Assembly (NCBI GenBank): GCA_035506295.1
Contig: DATJPR010000065.1
Span: 1 to 15,011, forward strand
DNA length: 15,011 bases
Reading direction: 5' to 3'
From: DATJPR01 sp035506295
GTDB lineage: Bacteria > Bacteroidota > Ignavibacteria > UBA10030 > UBA6906
Below the pieces are notes generated by a model that saw nothing but the letters and a program-made list of their open reading frames with translations, had not been told where the DNA came from and ran no database searches. Positions 7,863 through 15,011 of this stretch are shown piece by piece; within the stretch, counting starts at the first letter, position 1; every line of letters starts with the position of its first letter. Made by a program: the position numbers and the translations under genes.

Positions 7863-7897
7863 CTTCCTACGTCCTACTTCTTTCTTCCTACTCCCAG
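7863..7897 (-). repeat. Inverted copy of the 7-nt array, before lpxA
   Basis: Five heptads read in the opposite sense: CTTCCTA (7863), CGTCCTA (7870), CTTCTTT (7877), CTTCCTA (7884) and CTCCCAG (7891). Two 12-bp perfect pairings with the array at 7789-7830 are possible: 7789-7800 with 7865-7876, and 7809-7820 with 7880-7891. They cross each other, so only one can form at a time. Confidence 0.85.
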
Positions 7898-7934
7898 CAG
7901 ATCAGCATCCACTGTCTCTCTCTCCAGCCATCCA

Positions 7935-8732
7935 ATGAATACTATCGATCCTCGGGCAAATGTCAGCCCCAACGCCGTCATTGCCGACGGAGTGTCCGTC
8001 GGTCCATTCAGCACCATAGAAGCCGGCGCGGTTGTCGGCGAGAACACGACGATTGCCGCCAATGCGCTGATCGGCTGCGGCGCCCGTATTGGGAAGGGAT
8101 GCAAAATTCATCATGGCGCGGTGGTGGGACACGCCCCGCAGGACCTCAAGTATGCCGGCGAACCGACGACGTGCGAGATCGGCGACAGGACCGAGATCCG
8201 CGAGTACGCGGTGCTTCACCGCGGGACCGGCGAAGGGGGGAGGACCATCATCGGGCGCGACAATTACCTGATGGCGTTCACGCACATCGCCCATGACTGC
8301 GTGCTCGGCGATCACATCATCATGTCGAACGCCGCCATGATGGCCGGACATTGCGTTGTGGACGACTGGGTAATCATTGGCGGGATCACTCCGATCCACC
8401 AGTTCGTCCACATCGGGCGCCATGCGATGATCGGCGGGGGACTGCGGGTCCCCAAGGATGTCCCGCCGTTCGTGCTCGCGGGCGGAGCACCGCTCTGTTT
8501 TGAGGGTCTGAATTCCATCGGTCTGAAAAGGCGCGGGTTCTCGCGCGAGGCGATCCATGCGCTCGACGAGTCCTACAACCTGATCTATCGCGCAAAAATG
8601 AACGTCTCTCAGGCGATTGCGCGAATCACGGCGACGGAGGAGTTGATGGCGTATGCCGAGGTACGGCAGGTCGTCGAGTTTGTCACGGGAAGCCAGCGGG
8701 GAATCATCGGTGCGCCCCGCACACATGGATGA
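7935..8732 (+). CDS. lpxA: UDP-N-acetylglucosamine acyltransferase LpxA
   Basis: LpxA carries out the first step of lipid A synthesis, moving a hydroxyacyl chain from ACP to UDP-GlcNAc. The 265-aa product is close to the E. coli length. Hexapeptide repeats forming a left-handed beta-helix span about 1-185. The family motif GHAPQDLKYAGEPT is at about 65-78. The catalytic His is residue 120 in THIAHDC. The C-terminal helical domain begins near GLKRRGFSREAIHAL. I chose the ATG at 7935 because the beta-helix begins there. The frame stays open upstream to 7824, but that part is encoded by the repeat array and gives low-complexity residues. No Shine-Dalgarno site precedes the ATG. The gap to lpxC-fabZ is 147 nt, mostly repeats, so the two genes may not be tightly coupled. 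Confidence 0.96.
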   Translation: MNTIDPRANVSPNAVIADGVSVGPFSTIEAGAVVGENTTIAANALIGCGARIGKGCKIHHGAVVGHAPQDLKYAGEPTTCEIGDRTEIREYAVLHRGTGEGGRTIIGRDNYLMAFTHIAHDCVLGDHIIMSNAAMMAGHCVVDDWVIIGGITPIHQFVHIGRHAMIGGGLRVPKDVPPFVLAGGAPLCFEGLNSIGLKRRGFSREAIHALDESYNLIYRAKMNVSQAIARITATEELMAYAEVRQVVEFVTGSQRGIIGAPRTHG

Positions 8733-8735
8733 GCC

Positions 8736-9524
8736 ATGATTCGGGATGAGTGGTTGCTGCTCGGGTATGCGCGGGAGAGTGGGGCGCAGAACATGGCGCT
8801 TGATGAGCTCCTCGCACGTCGCATGCAGGATGATCCCGGCATGCCGCCCGTCCTCCGGCTCTACGGTTGGGACCCGTGGGCAATTTCCCTCGGACATCAC
8901 CAGGATGTGAACGACATCGACCAAGCGCGGTGTGAGGCGGACGGGATCGACATTGTCCGCCGTCCCACCGGCGGGAGGGCCATCCTTCACGCCGAGGAGC
9001 TTACCTATTGCGTCATCATGCCAGCGGGACGGAGAAGCGTACTCGATGTCTACAACGAGATCAGTCGCGCGCTGGTGGCCGGTTTGACCGCGTTCGGCGT
9101 CGACGTCACGCTGCAGAAATCCCAACCGGACTTCCGCGCAGAGTACCGGAAGACCGCGTCCATTCCCTGCTTCGCCAGCTCTGCCCGCTACGAAATCGAA
9201 TCGCGGGGGAAGAAGCTTGTTGGCAGCGCGCAGCGGCGGTTTACCGGCGGCGACCGCGATGTCGTTCTTCAGCACGGCTCGATTCTTTGCGGTCCCGCGC
9301 ATCTTCGCCTGCCCGTGTATCTTCGCACCACGGACCCGGCTGCGCTCGCCGAAGTCCAACGCATCCTGAACGAACACACCATAGATCTTGCATCACTCCT
9401 CGATCGTGCCATTGACATTCCCGCGCTGGCCGAGGCGGTCCAGGCGGGATTTACACGAGAATGGGGGGCGGCATTCCGCACAGATCCATCTCTCATGAAT
9501 GAACCGGGAGCGTCTCATGCCTGA
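8736..9524 (+). CDS. LipM/LplA-type lipoate or octanoate protein transferase
   Basis: A 262-aa member of the biotin/lipoate A/B protein ligase family, which attaches octanoyl or lipoyl groups to lysines of lipoyl domains (GcvH, 2-oxoacid dehydrogenase E2). Visible motifs are RRPTGGRAILH (about 75-85), PCF with Cys145, GKKLVGSAQRR (about 158-168, with Lys160 in the conserved position) and LQHGSIL (about 178-184). A Cys here followed by the K-(x)VGSAQ motif resembles LipM-type octanoyltransferases of Bacillota, which use a thioester intermediate, more than ATP-dependent LplA ligases. There is no sign of the LplA C-terminal accessory domain. The start is the ATG at 8736, 3 nt after the lpxA stop. 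Its stop overlaps the panB start. The exact reaction (octanoyltransferase or ligase) is not settled by sequence. Confidence 0.8.
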   Translation: MIRDEWLLLGYARESGAQNMALDELLARRMQDDPGMPPVLRLYGWDPWAISLGHHQDVNDIDQARCEADGIDIVRRPTGGRAILHAEELTYCVIMPAGRRSVLDVYNEISRALVAGLTAFGVDVTLQKSQPDFRAEYRKTASIPCFASSARYEIESRGKKLVGSAQRRFTGGDRDVVLQHGSILCGPAHLRLPVYLRTTDPAALAEVQRILNEHTIDLASLLDRAIDIPALAEAVQAGFTREWGAAFRTDPSLMNEPGASHA

Positions 9525-10362
9525 ATTCTTCAATGCAGACCCCGATCCCACCGCACCGACCAAACGCCGCGTGGTGACGACGAAGCGTGTCCAGATGATG
9601 AAGCCGGCCGGAGAGAAGATCGCCATGTTGACCGCCTACGATTATCTCGTGGCGAAATATCTGGATCAGGTGGGTGTCGACATCATTCTCGTGGGAGATA
9701 CGCTGGGGAACGTCGTGCAGGGTCACGAGACCACCCTGCCGGTGACGGTCGACGATATGATTTACCACGCGAAGGCCGTGAAACGCGCTGTCCATCATGC
9801 GCTCATTGTGGTCGACATGCCCTTCATGTCCTACCAGGCGAGCATCGACGATGCGGTGCGGAACTGCGGGCGAGTGATGAAGGAAGTCGGCGTCGGTGCC
9901 GTGAAATTGGAAGGAGGAGGATATCTCGCGGAGATCATCCGGCATCTGGTGACTATTGGCATTCCTGTGATGGGGCATCTCGGCCTGACGCCGCAATCCA
10001 TCAACCGGTTCGGCACGTATGAAGTGCGGGCGCAGGACACAGCGGAAGCGCGGCAGTTGATCGACGACGCAAAGACCCTCGCCGAGGCGGGCGTCTTCGC
10101 CATCGTTCTCGAAAAGATCCCGGCGCCCCTCGCCAAGGAAGTCACCGAAGCGGTGTCCGTGCCGACCATCGGCATTGGCGCAGGCCCCCATTGCGACGGG
10201 CAGGTCCTTGTGGTCTACGACATGCTGGGCTTGACCGAGGAATTCAACCCGAGGTTCCTCCGCCGCTATGCCCATCTTGCAGATGACATGCGCTCGGCGT
10301 TCCGGCAGTACATTGCAGATGTCAAATCGAAGAACTTCCCCACCTCCAAAGAAAGCTACTGA
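9517..10362 (+). CDS. panB: 3-methyl-2-oxobutanoate hydroxymethyltransferase
   Basis: PanB uses methylene-tetrahydrofolate to hydroxymethylate 2-oxoisovalerate, giving ketopantoate, the first committed step of pantothenate and coenzyme A synthesis. The 281-aa TIM-barrel protein has the expected motifs: LTAYDYLVAKYLDQVGVD, the Mg ligands Asp61 (in LVGDTLGN), Asp100 (in DMPFMSY) and Glu132 (in VKLEGG), GHLGLTPQSI, and the catalytic Glu199 in VLEKIP, followed by PTIGIGAGPHCDGQVLV. I chose the ATG at 9517, which has GGGAG at 9506-9510, 6 nt upstream, over the in-frame ATG at 9499. The chosen start overlaps the previous gene by 8 nt, suggesting translational coupling. CoA and lipoate are both acyl-carrying cofactors, a loose functional link to its neighbours. 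Confidence 0.96.
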   Translation: MPEFFNADPDPTAPTKRRVVTTKRVQMMKPAGEKIAMLTAYDYLVAKYLDQVGVDIILVGDTLGNVVQGHETTLPVTVDDMIYHAKAVKRAVHHALIVVDMPFMSYQASIDDAVRNCGRVMKEVGVGAVKLEGGGYLAEIIRHLVTIGIPVMGHLGLTPQSINRFGTYEVRAQDTAEARQLIDDAKTLAEAGVFAIVLEKIPAPLAKEVTEAVSVPTIGIGAGPHCDGQVLVVYDMLGLTEEFNPRFLRRYAHLADDMRSAFRQYIADVKSKNFPTSKESY

Positions 10363-10409
10363 CCGCCGCGGCACGGTGGGGAATCTGACGACTGGTTGAG
10401 AGTCCGTAC

Positions 10410-11180
10410 ATGCATATTCTTGTTTCCAACGATGACGGGATCGACGCACAGGGGATCTATGCTTTGACGCAAGAGCTCCGGCACATCGGCCGTGTTACCG
10501 TCGTCGCGCCCGACCGCCAGCAAAGCGCCGTCGGGCATGCGATCACCATGCAGTATCCGCTTCGCGCGATGCCGTTCCACAAAAACGGCGAGCTCTTCGG
10601 CTATGCGGTGAAGGGGACGCCCGCCGATGCGGTGAAACTCGCGGTACGATGCCTGCTCAAGGAACCGGTCGACCTGCTGATTTCAGGGATCAACCACGGT
10701 TCCAACACGGCCATCAACATTCTATATTCCGGCACCGTCTCCGCGGCCACCGAGGGAACGATCCTGGGCATCCCGTCGATTGCCGTTTCGCTCACGACGT
10801 ACGAAGAAGCGGACTTCGGTCCGGCGGCAAAGTTCGCGTGCAGCCTGGCGGAACTGGTGCTGCAGCACGGCCTTCCGCAGGGCACGCTGTTGAATGTCAA
10901 CGTGCCTGCAGTTTCGGAAGCGAGCATCCGCGGTGTCAAGATCACCAAGCAAGGGCGCTCATCCTGGGACGACACGTTCGATGTGCGCCGGGATCCCTCC
11001 AACCGGGAGTACTACTGGCTGACGGGGAAAATGAACATCACCGACACCGATCCTGAGACCGATCAGGTGGCGATTCGCGAGAACTTCATTTCGGTGACAC
11101 CCATCCATTACGACCTCACCGACGCATCAATGTTCGAAGAGTTGAAACGGTGGGGGCTGCAAAACGGCTCAGCGCACTAG
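10410..11180 (+). CDS. surE: 5'/3'-nucleotidase SurE
   Basis: SurE is a metal-dependent phosphatase that removes phosphate from nucleoside 5'- and 3'-monophosphates and, in some species, short polyphosphate. It is linked to stationary-phase survival. The 256-aa length is typical. Metal and active-site residues are in the expected places: Asp8 and Asp9 in VSNDDGID, Ser39 in RQQSAVGHAIT, and Asn95 in SGINHGSNT. The segment YSGTVSAATEGTILGIPSIAVS is also a family hallmark. The ATG at 10410 gives the standard N-terminus; no strong Shine-Dalgarno site is visible. It lies 47 nt after panB and 28 nt before the DinB-family gene, all on the same strand. Confidence 0.96.
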   Translation: MHILVSNDDGIDAQGIYALTQELRHIGRVTVVAPDRQQSAVGHAITMQYPLRAMPFHKNGELFGYAVKGTPADAVKLAVRCLLKEPVDLLISGINHGSNTAINILYSGTVSAATEGTILGIPSIAVSLTTYEEADFGPAAKFACSLAELVLQHGLPQGTLLNVNVPAVSEASIRGVKITKQGRSSWDDTFDVRRDPSNREYYWLTGKMNITDTDPETDQVAIRENFISVTPIHYDLTDASMFEELKRWGLQNGSAH

Positions 11181-11208
11181 GCACCCGTTCCTCTTTTCCG
11201 GAGGCTCC

Positions 11209-11715
11209 ATGGATCCCCGCATCACTCTCCTCCTTGAATCGCTCGACCGCGCATACAATACCTCTTCGTGGCACGGTCCCAACTTCCTCGGTTCATTGAA
11301 AGGCGTCGGCGCCGAGCTCGCCTCCAGCCGGCCGGGGAAGGAAAGGCACAATGTCTGGGAGATTGCCGTCCACTGTGCCTACTGGAAGTATGTTGTCCGG
11401 CGCAGACTCGTGGGCGAGAAGCGGGGGAGCTTTCCGCTGAAAGGATCGAACTTCTTTGATCGACCAGAAACGAAATCCGGATTGGAGAAGGCATGGAAGG
11501 CGGATTTACGGCTGCTCGAGGAAGTGCACCGGAGCTTACGCGACGTAGTGAGCACGCTCGATCCGGAATCGCTCCAGAGCCCGGTCAACCGAGGGCGCGG
11601 CTCCGTGCAGAGGATGATCCTCGGCGTCGCAGCGCACGATGTCTATCACGCAGGACAGATACAGCTGATTAAAAAGCTTGTGAAGAGCAAAGCGCCTGCG
11701 AAGAGTAGGAAGTAG
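11209..11715 (+). CDS. DinB-family putative metal-dependent hydrolase
   Basis: A 168-aa four-helix-bundle protein of the DinB/YfiT superfamily. Members bind a metal through three His residues and act as thiol-dependent transferases or hydrolases; the role of this one is unknown. His55 (in HNVWEIAVHCAYW), His143 and His147 (in AAHDVYHAGQIQLIKK) form the likely metal triad. A clear Shine-Dalgarno site, GGAGG at 11200-11204, lies 4 nt before the ATG. The last two codons and the TAG stop fall inside the first units of a 7-nt repeat array beginning at 11706, so the array has set the protein's C-terminus. The tail is basic (KLVKSKAPAKSRK), which may partly reflect this. Confidence 0.85.
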   Translation: MDPRITLLLESLDRAYNTSSWHGPNFLGSLKGVGAELASSRPGKERHNVWEIAVHCAYWKYVVRRRLVGEKRGSFPLKGSNFFDRPETKSGLEKAWKADLRLLEEVHRSLRDVVSTLDPESLQSPVNRGRGSVQRMILGVAAHDVYHAGQIQLIKKLVKSKAPAKSRK

Positions 11716-11740
11716 GAAGTCGGACGTAGGAAGAAAGATG
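11706..11740 (+). repeat. Degenerate 7-nt tandem array overlapping the dinB stop
   Basis: Heptads TAGGAAG (11706), TAGGAAG (11713), TCGGACG (11720), TAGGAAG (11727) and AAAGATG (11734) run in register. The second unit supplies the TAG stop of the DinB-family gene. The final units (GTAGGAAGAAAGAT) match the end of the array after lpxC-fabZ exactly, so the two are copies of one family. Confidence 0.85.
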
Positions 11741-11749
11741 TTGCTGTCG

Positions 11750-11784
11750 GAGTAAGCAGTTCGCAGCAAGGAGTAAGCCGAAAG
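11750..11784 (+). repeat. Second 7-nt tandem array in the dinB-ggt gap
   Basis: After a two-base shift in register, a different heptad set follows: GAGTAAG (11750), CAGTTCG (11757), CAGCAAG (11764), GAGTAAG (11771) and CCGAAAG (11778). Two of the units are identical. The 7-nt period is the same as in the TAGGAAG-type arrays, although the sequence differs. Confidence 0.65.
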
Positions 11785-11819
11785 CGCCCGGCACACTTCG
11801 GTCGCTCCGTTGCGCAGCT

Positions 11820-11875
11820 CCCCGTCTTCCGATTCTCCCGCTCTCTCACTCTCGCACTCTCGCACTCTCCCTTCT
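11820..11875 (-). repeat. Degenerate 8-nt tandem array before the ggt stop
   Basis: Read on the minus strand, seven octads are in register: AGAAGGGA, GAGTGCGA, GAGTGCGA, GAGTGAGA, GAGCGGGA, GAATCGGA and AGACGGGG, consensus GAGNGNGA. The array begins 13 nt beyond the ggt stop, so it lies in the 3' untranslated region of ggt. It is purine-rich on the ggt strand, as the 7-nt arrays are on the strand of their own adjoining genes. Confidence 0.7.
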
Positions 11876-11888
11876 CCCCCTCACGCGC

Positions 11889-13601
11889 TCACCTGCCCGC
11901 TCTCGGATCCGCTGCACCCCACCAGAGGCTGTCTTGCCTGACGATCGACGCCGCGACGCCGACACGCGGGATGAATTCGATCGTGTATCCCTGAGCCCTC
12001 AGTGAATCGGCTTCGCCTGACGTGAAGCCTTGCTCTTCAATATAGAGTTTGTCGGGAAGATGCTGCTGATGAAATCTCGGGGCGTTCACGGCCGCCGCCG
12101 CTGGGAAATCGAAATCGACGATGTTGGACATGACCTGAAAGACCGCGGAGATTATTCTCGGGCCGCCGCTTGCGCCCGTCACGAGGATCGGCTGACCATG
12201 GCCATTGAGAACAATCGTGGGGGTCATGGAGGAAAGGACGCGTTTCCCCGGAGCGATGGCATCGGCTTCGCCTTGCACGAGGCCATAGACATTCGGACTG
12301 CCCGGTTTCACCGCGAAGTCATCCATTTCGTCGTTCAGCAAGAAGCCCGCGCCTGTGACGGTGACGGCCGATCCATAGAAGAGGTTGAGCGTTGTGGTCA
12401 GGGCGACGGCGTTCCCCCTATCGTCGACGATGGAGAAGTGCGTGGTATGATTCCCCTCGCGGATCGGATGAACGTCAGCGGAGGGCGTCGCATGCGTAAG
12501 GGAAATTGTCGCCCTTCGTTCAGCCGCATAGCCGGCCGAGAGCAGCGTGTCGACGGGCACATGGACAAAGTCCGGATCGCCGAGGACCCCGTTCCTGTCG
12601 GCGAACGCGCGTCGCATCGCTTCGGCGACGAGGTGCACGGCGGCGGTGGAGTGCCATCCGAGAGCATGGAGGTCGAAGCCGCTTGCGATATTCGCGATGA
12701 GCGCGAGCGTGATGCCGCCGGAGGAAGGGAGCGGCATGGTGATCACGGTGTCGCCGCGGTAGGTGAATCTCAATGGAGTGCGCCATCGGGCGACATAGCC
12801 GGAGAGGTCTTCGTGCGAGATGATGCCATGTTCGCGGCGCATTTCCTCAACGATAAGCTCCGCTGTGCGGCCCGTGTAGAAGTCAGTCGGGCCGTCCGAA
12901 GCGATCCTCCGGAGCGTGGCTGCGAGCTCCGGGTTGCGCCAGAGGGAACCGGGTTTCAGGGCGACGCCTTCGGGGAAGTACAGACTCCGGGAGGCGGGGA
13001 ATCGTGTCAGGCGCGTGGAATCCTCTCTGACGCTTGTCGAGAACCGATTATCGACAATGAACCCCTGTTCGGCGAGTGTGATGGCGGGCTCGATCAGGCG
13101 TTGCCACGGGAGTTCGCCGTACGAGCGGTGGGCTTCCCAGAGTCCCGCCACGCTTCCCGGGACGCCGGCAGAGAGGGATCCTGTCACCGAATTCGTCGTG
13201 AGGCGTCCTTCGGCGTCGAGGTACATATCGCGTGAAGCCCTGCGTGGTGCCGTCTCGCGGAAATCGAGAGCGGCGCAGGTTCCATCGGCGAGACGGGTGA
13301 CGAGGAATCCGCCGCCGCCGATGTTGCCGGCGCCGGGAAGGACAACAGCGAGAGCGAAGGCGGTGGCGACGGCGGCGTCGATGGCGTTGCCTCCCTGACG
13401 GAGGATGTCGAGCCCGACCCCGGTTGCGAGCGAGTCATCAGAGACGACCATGGCACGAGGCGAGGAGGAGACGATGGAATCGAGGCGGTATGGCCAAAGG
13501 GGTGGAACATGGTCCGCGGGAGGCAGACTTTGCGCTGATGCGGCGGAGAGGCAAAGAAAAAAGGGGAGCGAGAGGGCGCGGGCCACGAAGAAAGGGCGCA
13601 T
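11889..13601 (-). CDS. ggt: Gamma-glutamyltranspeptidase, exported
   Basis: GGT is an N-terminal nucleophile hydrolase that removes gamma-glutamyl groups from glutathione and related compounds, normally in the periplasm, allowing cysteine and glutamate recovery. The 570-aa proenzyme has a signal peptide (about 1-24, ending SAASAQ). Arg115 in DFRETAP would bind the substrate carboxylate. The self-cleavage site and catalytic Thr386 lie in NHTTHFSIVDD, giving a large subunit of about 360 aa and a small subunit of about 185 aa. RVLSSMTP and VTGASGG supply the other active-site residues. The C-terminus reaches the usual GAADPR motif, so the gene is complete. I chose the ATG at 13601: AAGGA (plus-strand 13611-13615) lies 9 nt upstream and the signal peptide begins there. 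It converges on the DinB gene and diverges from the rRNA operon. I see no clear promoter for it. Confidence 0.95.
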   Translation of the reverse strand: MRPFFVARALSLPFFLCLSAASAQSLPPADHVPPLWPYRLDSIVSSSPRAMVVSDDSLATGVGLDILRQGGNAIDAAVATAFALAVVLPGAGNIGGGGFLVTRLADGTCAALDFRETAPRRASRDMYLDAEGRLTTNSVTGSLSAGVPGSVAGLWEAHRSYGELPWQRLIEPAITLAEQGFIVDNRFSTSVREDSTRLTRFPASRSLYFPEGVALKPGSLWRNPELAATLRRIASDGPTDFYTGRTAELIVEEMRREHGIISHEDLSGYVARWRTPLRFTYRGDTVITMPLPSSGGITLALIANIASGFDLHALGWHSTAAVHLVAEAMRRAFADRNGVLGDPDFVHVPVDTLLSAGYAAERRATISLTHATPSADVHPIREGNHTTHFSIVDDRGNAVALTTTLNLFYGSAVTVTGAGFLLNDEMDDFAVKPGSPNVYGLVQGEADAIAPGKRVLSSMTPTIVLNGHGQPILVTGASGGPRIISAVFQVMSNIVDFDFPAAAAVNAPRFHQQHLPDKLYIEEQGFTSGEADSLRAQGYTIEFIPRVGVAASIVRQDSLWWGAADPRAGR

Positions 13602-13741
13602 GGTGAAGGGTCCTTGTTCCGAAGAGTTGCCTGGGTAGCACCATGGTACGGTTTCCTCCGGGAAATAGCAGGGGGTTGGGTTGGCAGGTGGAGGGAGATG
13701 AGAAAATTGTTGATCTGAATTGATTTTTCCTCTGGAGAATA

Positions 13742-13770
13742 TTGACATTACCACCGGAGAATGTTATATT
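13742..13770 (+). promoter_or_regulatory. rRNA promoter P1
   Basis: TTGACA at 13742-13747 (perfect -35) and TATATT at 13765-13770 are 17 nt apart. The A+T-rich stretch just upstream would suit the alpha subunit of RNA polymerase. Transcription would start near 13777, about 260 nt before the mature 16S end. Confidence 0.8.
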
Positions 13771-13833
13771 AGTAACCCTGCTTCGAGACTGCAGTTGCCC
13801 TTCAGCGGAGTTCAAGAAAGTCTCCTTGAGGTC

Positions 13834-13862
13834 TTGACTTCAGTACAGATTCTCGGTATATT
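13834..13862 (+). promoter_or_regulatory. rRNA promoter P2
   Basis: TTGACT at 13834-13839 and TATATT at 13857-13862 are again 17 nt apart, with the same -10 as P1, exactly 92 bp downstream. The discriminator after the -10 is G+C-rich (AGGAGCCCC), a feature linked to growth-rate and ppGpp control of rRNA promoters in well-studied bacteria. Tandem promoters are usual for rRNA operons. Confidence 0.8.
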
Positions 13863-13867
13863 AGGAG

Positions 13868-13884
13868 CCCCATTCGAAATGGGG
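13868..13884 (+). other. Leader hairpin at the P2 transcript 5' end
   Basis: CCCCATT (13868-13874) pairs with AATGGGG (13878-13884) around a 3-nt loop, followed by TTT. On transcripts from P2 it would lie at or next to the 5' end; on P1 transcripts it is internal. It is too short and has too few T residues to be a convincing terminator in front of an rRNA gene. Confidence 0.5.
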
Positions 13885-13964
13885 TTTCGCTGAAAGGCGA
13901 GAGTTCTTTGACAATTAGTGTGCATAGCCATTAGTCAACTCTGAGCGAGTTGTCAACCTGGCAA

Positions 13965-14000
13965 TCTCTTCTCATGGGAGTGATCCCGTGAAAAGTGAGA
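13965..14000 (+). other. Pre-16S leader stem-loop with GNRA tetraloop
   Basis: TCATGGGA (13972-13979) pairs with TCCCGTGA (13984-13991), with one G-U pair, closing a GTGA (GNRA-type) tetraloop. The stem extends through an internal loop to TCTC (13965-13968) with GAGA (13997-14000). A stable hairpin here probably helps fold or process the 16S precursor. Confidence 0.5.
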
Positions 14001-14035
14001 CGCCATTCATCAGACTCAACATTGTATGAAACTAT

Positions 14036-15011
<976 letters not shown>

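Larger units (their letters stand above)
13602..14035. other. Intergenic control region between ggt and the rRNA operon
   Basis: This 434-bp stretch holds no gene. The part next to ggt (13602-13700) carries only its ribosome site. An A+T-rich block (about 13702-13741) lies just before the first rRNA promoter, where an UP element would sit. Two rRNA promoters follow, then a leader with several hairpins, including 13868-13884, 13936-13952, 13965-14000 and one at the 16S 5' end. TTCTTTGACAA near 13904-13914 resembles the conserved pre-16S leader segment that often holds antitermination (boxA-like) signals; that reading is tentative. Confidence 0.6.

Noticed and set aside
7789..7897. CRISPR array
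   Set aside because: Units are 7 nt with no spacers and no cas genes nearby.
7824..7934. Upstream extension of lpxA (37 codons)
   Set aside because: It is encoded by the repeat array and gives repetitive FLPTS-type residues. The LpxA fold begins at the ATG at 7935.
7902..9377. 491-codon minus-strand frame opposite lpxA and the lipoate gene
   Set aside because: Antisense shadow of two well-supported genes; no domain.
12030..13235. 401-codon plus-strand frame opposite ggt
   Set aside because: Antisense shadow of ggt, whose catalytic motifs are complete.
13599..13660. Alternative ggt start with GGAGG ahead of an ATG at 13644 (minus strand)
   Set aside because: That ATG is in a different frame from ggt, so using it would need a frameshift. 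The ATG at 13601 has its own ribosome site and a good signal peptide.
13868..13887. Intrinsic terminator before 16S
   Set aside because: A 7-bp stem with three T residues, just after an rRNA promoter; more likely a leader hairpin.
13908..13936. Third rRNA promoter with TTGACA at 13908-13913
   Set aside because: The sequence 17 nt downstream (TTAGTC) is a poor -10. The motif fits the conserved pre-16S leader segment better.

Overview
This window is a bacterial chromosome segment, roughly 60% G+C over most of its length. It carries a plus-strand run of cell-envelope genes, a few housekeeping genes, one convergent exported hydrolase gene and the first ~976 nt of a 16S rRNA gene. The organism is Gram-negative and makes lipid A (BamA, two Skp/OmpH chaperones, LpxD, LpxC, LpxA). 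LpxC and FabZ are fused in one protein, and the order is lpxD, lpxC-fabZ, lpxA. Both traits are typical of the Bacteroidota/Chlorobiota/Ignavibacteriota (FCB) group. Visible promoters are of the E. coli type (TTGACA, 17 nt, TATATT) and several genes have Shine-Dalgarno sites. That fits the Chlorobi/Ignavibacteria side better than classical Bacteroidia. The placement is an inference, and a 16S database search would settle it.

Region by region. 1-646 has no gene I can defend: it is lower in G+C, dense in short inverted repeats and holds a perfect 18-bp palindrome. A good promoter at 647-675 starts the run uppS, bamA, ompH-1, ompH-2, lpxD, lpxC-fabZ, lpxA (732-8732). UppS makes the lipid carrier for peptidoglycan and O-antigen. 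BamA and the Skp-like chaperones place outer-membrane proteins. LpxA, LpxC and LpxD are the first three steps of lipid A synthesis, and FabZ supplies the fatty-acid pathway they draw on. A LipM/LplA-type lipoate gene, panB, surE and a DinB-family gene follow on the same strand (8736-11715). A gamma-glutamyltranspeptidase gene (13601 to 11889, minus strand) converges on the DinB gene. A 434-bp region (13602-14035) with tandem rRNA promoters and leader hairpins precedes the 16S gene (14036 to the window end).

The most unusual content lies in the gaps. Degenerate tandem arrays with a 7-nt period abut lpxC-fabZ on both sides, an oppositely oriented copy precedes lpxA, and further 7-nt and 8-nt arrays fill the dinB-ggt gap. 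One array supplies the last codons and stop of the DinB gene. They look like one family of short-period intergenic repeats. I see no phage, insertion sequence, CRISPR array or defence genes.
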